Shown: positions 60,138-64,000 of the stretch, one piece after another
Numbering within the stretch: the stretch's first letter is position 1
Layout of the letters: the number at the start of each line of letters is the position of its first letter
Source: Pezizomycotina sp. ARF18
Taxonomy: Eukaryota > Ascomycota
Direction: 5' to 3'
Length of the DNA: 64,000 nt
Assembly (NCBI GenBank): GCA_002224055.1
Contig: AZLU01000157.1
Location: forward strand, 1 to 64,000
The notes under the pieces: model-generated
What the model saw: the letters and a program-made list of their open reading frames with translations, nothing else
The model's database searches: none
Told to the model about the DNA's origin: nothing
Translations under genes and position numbers: made by a program

Positions 60138-60377
60138 TATAGGATAAAAATTAAATTGTTAATTATATAAAGAATAAAACTATCTATCGAGGGTAGTATC
60201 CTACCGTTTATATATAAAATAAATCCTATATAAAATAAATCTTTACGATATTAATATCTTCGTATCGATGCATGCCGTTTATTACAGAGCTCGGCCGAGG
60301 TCGGTCGATGTATAGCGCTGCGGCAATTCTCGATGTATTCGTGTCGTTTGATGTTCCTTTACTACTTACATCCAACA
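60138..60377 (-). repeat. right LTR of the fossil element
   Basis: About 240 bp, ending ...TCCAACA, then A-rich flank. Its last 130 bp keep many CA and TG pairs that are TA in the left copy, so mutation has been uneven between the two ends. Confidence 0.9.
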
Positions 60378-61346
60378 AAAAAAATTCAAACAAGTCATCC
60401 CTATGCCCCTAGCTTCATTCGAAATATTGCCCATTTTTAATACATATCTCAGAACTTTGAGTAACACGAGTAATGAATCGTGTATCATACGCATACACTA
60501 GATGCCGTAGCTTTGAAAAATTTCCTGCTTAGGACGAAATAACCCCCCCCCCCCCAAAAAAAAAAAAAAATGGACTTGAACAATTACGTCTCATTGATGG
60601 CAACTAACTAGAAAGTTTTGGTTTTATTAGAGCGCGCTCCTCTTCATAAGGCCCAATACAAGGGAGAATCGGAACTGTTTAAAACCCGTAAAATCAAGTA
60701 ACATGGCGTAGTACTCATGATAACATATCTAGGTTTAACCTAACCATACGAAATAAATAAGTTTATTTAGTAATGTCTAGCCTGGAGCATATGTACAAAG
60801 TATATTCTAATAAAAGTAGAAATAAAGACAATGTTGGAAATAATTTCAAGCTCGCGTCCTCTGGGCGTTCAAAATGCGCAGTGATTGTAAACTTTATTGA
60901 TATATTCCTATTATTTCATATTTCTAAGGCGAGGAGAAAGATAGTAAAGAATGCCATAGAGCCTGTTCTCTAGATATCTGAACAATCATCAGTCTCGGAC
61001 TGCCTCGGCCATGACAATATGAATAGAGCTTGAACATTTCATAGAGGACTGGATCCCGCTCTGATATATATAAAAATAAGATGATTGTTTATTAGATCGC
61101 TTGGAACAAAAATTGTAGACGAGAGTTAAGACGCGACCTTAAATTATACTATCTATCGAGAAAGCAATGCGATCCATATAATAAATACACGCTCGCTGAA
61201 ACAAAAACCAGAATAACAATTACTTTTTTGTTTTTTTATAACTTCCAATCTGTTCAACCACCTGTCTTCTCTCCCCAAGATTTGCCCCGGCCAAAGGCCA
61301 TCAAGGATCCAGACGGGAGATTTAAGAAACTCTCCCGAGCGTTCAG
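60378..61346. other. intergenic with a poly-C/poly-A junction
   Basis: About 13 C directly followed by about 15 A at 60543-60570. The remainder is AT-rich with no gene recognised. Confidence 0.5.
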
Positions 61347-62723
61347 TTAAGCGCTTCGAGCCTTGTGATCCTCATGGCTCACGAACAGCGCATCATCGAC
61401 AAGCCATTGGACCTCAACGATCCTACGAATAATCTCATCGATCGTCCGCTTGCGGTTATCAAGCTTGTCCCACGTCTTCTTCTCCTGATTATCTAGCCAC
61501 TCAGAGAAGAGATCGAGCTGACCCTGGACCCGGTTAAGCTTCTCGTAGAGGCTCTCGACGTGCGGAGAGGTGGCGGCCGTGAAACCGAGGTCCTCAAGGT
61601 GGTCCAGCTGATTATTGTACAGCTCGATGCGGTCCTCCAAGGCGTTTCGATGTTCTCCCAGAGCTCGAGCTCGGCGATCTGCTCGTCGGCCTGGTCGTCA
61701 AAGAAGCCGATGCACGCGTCCAGAGCGTCTTCATTATGCTGAAGTTGGGTCTGGAGTTGGCGGAGCGTGCGCTCGTAAATATCGTCGGCGAGGAAGGTCT
61801 GGCTCTTGTCGGCGGGCGGCGCACAACGGGAGCCTTGAAGCGGAGGGGAGGGTAAGGGATGTTTAACTCCGGTGGGGTGTCGCTGCGCTTCTTCTTCGTC
61901 GGGATGGGGGCCTTAGAAGGCTTAGACGTAGGCACCGGGGTGACGACGGGGGAAAAGTAGCCTTCTGCGGAGTGCGGGCTGCAGCTAAGGCGGCCGCAAT
62001 GGAGTCTGCCTTGGTGGGCCGGCAATCTTTGGAGCGGGGACGGTAGCCTTTGCAGCGGGACCGGCAGGCTTGGACGACGGACCGGCGGGCTTAGAGACGG
62101 AGCAGTAGCCTTCGGTGCCGGCGCAGTAACCTTGGCAGCTTGCGCCAGCTTCGAAGAAATCTGCACCTTACTGTCCGGATGCTTGTTGTTGTACTCCCCG
62201 ATCTCCCGGATGACCTTGTTAAGAGCGATTGTGTTCCGCTTTGGCACGGGAGACTTGGGGTAAACCATCTTTGTAGCCTCAGTGGGCTTGCCAGCTACAC
62301 GCTTAGGTGTCCGCGGGCCTACGGCCATCGACCATCCGGAGGAGCTGGGGAAGGAGCTGGGAGCGCTCGCCTTGAGGGAGTTGAGGGCTGGAACACTCTT
62401 CGCCTGTGAGATCGGGCCAAATGTCCTGGGGAGGCCGGCGGAGCCGAACTCAAGATAATCACCTTTAGGCTTGCTCGGCAGACGGCCGGTGAACGACACC
62501 GACTTCTTCGCTCCCGTAGGCTTGGCCGTAGTCGGCGTGGCCGTAGTCGGCGTGGGGACAGGGACAACTGGCGCCGGAACGGGGAAGTCGAAGGCGACGG
62601 GGCGCCCCCCAAATGGAACTCGGAATCAGATTCCCACTCAATCGATTCATCCGTATCGTAGTCGCTGAAGGTTGATGACGAAGCTAAGCTGCGCTGATTG
62701 GGAGCTTGAGTCTTCTTGTGCAT
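61347..62723 (-). pseudogene. large Pro/Lys-rich disordered plus coiled-coil protein (frame-broken)
   Basis: From ATG 62723: MHKKTQAPNQRSLASSSTFS, then an acidic DYDTDESIEWESDSEFHLGG. A shift near 62590 leads to SVSFTGRLPSKPKGDYLEFG, SKPKGD- and TPKR-type basic Pro-rich sequence, and NTIALNKVIREIGEYNNKHP. Shifts near 62090 and 61960 pass through a Lys-Pro-Ala repeat region to SKPSKAPIPTKKKRSDTPPE. A shift near 61820 leads into helix DDIYERTLRQLQTQLQHNED and AELELW, and another near 61640 into DRIELYNNQLDHLEDLGFTA, LYEKLNRVQGQLDLFSEWLD and RTIDEIIRRIVEVQWLVDDA, ending at 61347. About 455 residues, the longest of the group. TATATAAGG lies near 62910 on the minus strand. Pro/Lys-rich disorder then helix would suit a scaffold or nucleic-acid-associated role, but this is a guess. 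Confidence 0.6.
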
Positions 62724-64000
62724 TATTGCCTTGTAAAGGACTGACGGGTGTTGAACAGGGGTGTCATGTTGACAATTGAAGATGTAAAGTTTTGAATAAA
62801 GGTTGTACTTAAATTTCTGACGGGAGAATGTAGATAGCTGTAGATCGGAGAATGAGGAAGTAAATGTTGATGGTGAGAGAAGTGGGATAAGGGGGCTTCC
62901 AAAGGGTCCTTATATAGGACTTCGAAAGTACAGGAAATGTGCCTCTCGCTTGCTGGGAACTCAAGCTCGCGTGTAGCTTGTAGCTGGAGTTCGATGCCTC
63001 TCCTCAGCCCCATATTTTACGCGGTTGACAAGCTCCTATATATGGCGGTATTAGAACTGGAACGGCCATACAGACCCTAATGGAAAATGGAAATTCGTAC
63101 CTTATTGTATAAGCTCGGCGAGTTTTAGGGACAAGGACAAAGAACCTGAGGTCAGACTGCCTTTCGTGATTTTACGCCGCCGGTCGGTCGGTAATACTGG
63201 TATGGTTTCTTTGTTGCCGACGGAGCAGAACCTCAAGATGGCGGCTGACACGTTAGAAAAAGACCTGTGCATTCCCATGTCGCAAAAATCCGACGCGCTG
63301 ACAGCTACTTTGGGGTCCGTCCATTACGGAGCTGGAGTTCTCATAAGACGGATATATGGCAGCGTGTATAGGATACACTGGACGCCGAATTGCTCAATAT
63401 CATACGGCGTCATACGAGGGTAATTGAGCTTCGCGAGAAGCTCGAAATTGGAACACCGTACATAATAGCATCTGGTTCCAAACCTCTGATAATACACATT
63501 TATAAAATTAGAACCACCATGCGGATTCTTCTTTCTTCCGGAATCCAATATAGATCCCCGCTCGAATGTAGAATGAGATTAGCGTCAACTCCAAACCATC
63601 CAAAACCTCTTTCGAAGATTGGAAAGGATAAAAATCGTATCACATATACATTACTGAGGTACAAATATCTTGAATGTACTTTAGCCTTATCTACATCCTC
63701 CTGAGCCTTCATTTACATAATCCGGGAGAATTATTTGCGTTCTGGTTTTCCGGCATTAAGCCGACATTGCTACCTATCCAGTCGAGCACGAGGGCCAACG
63801 CCCCGCAAAGGTATCATAACGAAGAGAAACAGAACAAAAAAAAAAAAAAGAAATGGCCATTAAAAACATGCGACAAACGCATGATCATTCTGAATGGAAA
63901 TTATCATAATGACCCTTAGATTGCTCGTTCATGGCCTAGAGGGTGCTCTATACCGGAGGCATTACGTCCCTGTCCTATACTGATGCGCTGGGGCGGTGTC
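62724..64000. other. intergenic to window end
   Basis: Promoter and leader of the gene at 61347 (to about 62950), then unassigned sequence. Frames at 63166-63712 on both strands match nothing. A run of about 13 A lies at 63837-63849. Confidence 0.45.

Larger units (their letters stand above)
55316..60377 (-). mobile_element. RIP-mutated LTR retrotransposon, probably Ty1/copia, fossil
   Basis: About 5.06 kb bounded by two similar direct repeats (55316-55556 and 60138-60377) with AAAAA on both outer sides. The ends read TG...CA in the better-kept copy. The inside is extremely AT-rich and almost lacks CpA and TpG while CpG remains, the footprint of heavy RIP. A minus orientation is suggested by a purine-rich stretch (minus strand) next to the left repeat and by copia-like reverse-transcriptase traces on the minus strand near 56460-56590. 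It is broken throughout, with very many disruptions and no long open frame. Length fits a copia element. Age cannot be taken from LTR divergence because RIP drives it, but it has clearly been through strong or repeated RIP. Confidence 0.8.

Noticed and set aside
63166-63704. Frames of 70-104 codons near the window end
   Set aside because: Open on both strands with no motif, signal peptide or coil.
1-64000. tRNA, rRNA or CRISPR-type arrays
   Set aside because: I looked for T-loop-like GGTTCGAATC boxes and for evenly spaced direct repeats and found none convincing; a eukaryotic window makes CRISPR unlikely.

Overview
The window looks like a gene-poor accessory stretch of a filamentous ascomycete (Pezizomycotina, perhaps Leotiomycetes; the class is an inference). 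The evidence is short GT-AG introns of 61-121 bp with CTAA-type branch sites, fungal families (an aspergillopepsin-like protease, a PTH11-type rhodopsin-domain receptor, a DUF7587-like tandem cluster, an Acr2/Cdc25-type rhodanese), Kex2-type KR sites, and one retrotransposon with the CpA/TpG loss typical of repeat-induced point mutation (RIP). No ribosomal, tRNA, translation, replication or central metabolic gene was recognised.

Layout. 0.1-1.4 kb: secreted aspartic protease, frame-broken. 2.5-8.1 kb: three DUF7587-like genes on the minus strand, only the middle one intact. 9.2-20.2 kb: minus-strand coiled-coil genes, a signal-peptide protein and a rhodanese. 22.5-24.8 kb: a C2H2 zinc-finger gene and a Gly/Tyr-repeat gene. 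26.1 kb: a 91-residue secreted peptide precursor with two Cys-rich repeats, each followed by KR. 28-29.2 kb: a seven-helix membrane protein. 33.7-54.9 kb: mostly small coiled-coil genes on both strands, plus a PTH11-type receptor relic. 55.3-60.4 kb: an LTR element with AAAAA flanks, RIP-mutated almost to saturation. 61.3-62.7 kb: a larger disordered/coiled-coil gene. The remainder is moderately AT-rich DNA with long homopolymers and microsatellites.

The main theme is about fifteen small genes with the same plan: a low-complexity, Ser/Pro/charged N-terminal part, often one short intron, and a heptad-rich coiled-coil C-terminal part. Two intact members (17413-18535 and 35219-35891) show the plan clearly. 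I could not assign any of them a known function, and they may be a lineage-specific expansion.

Most genes carry one to four single-base frame breaks between stretches of otherwise well-kept protein sequence, and several breaks fall in homopolymers. This could be recent decay of an accessory compartment or uncorrected indels in a long-read assembly. It affects how every broken gene below should be read.
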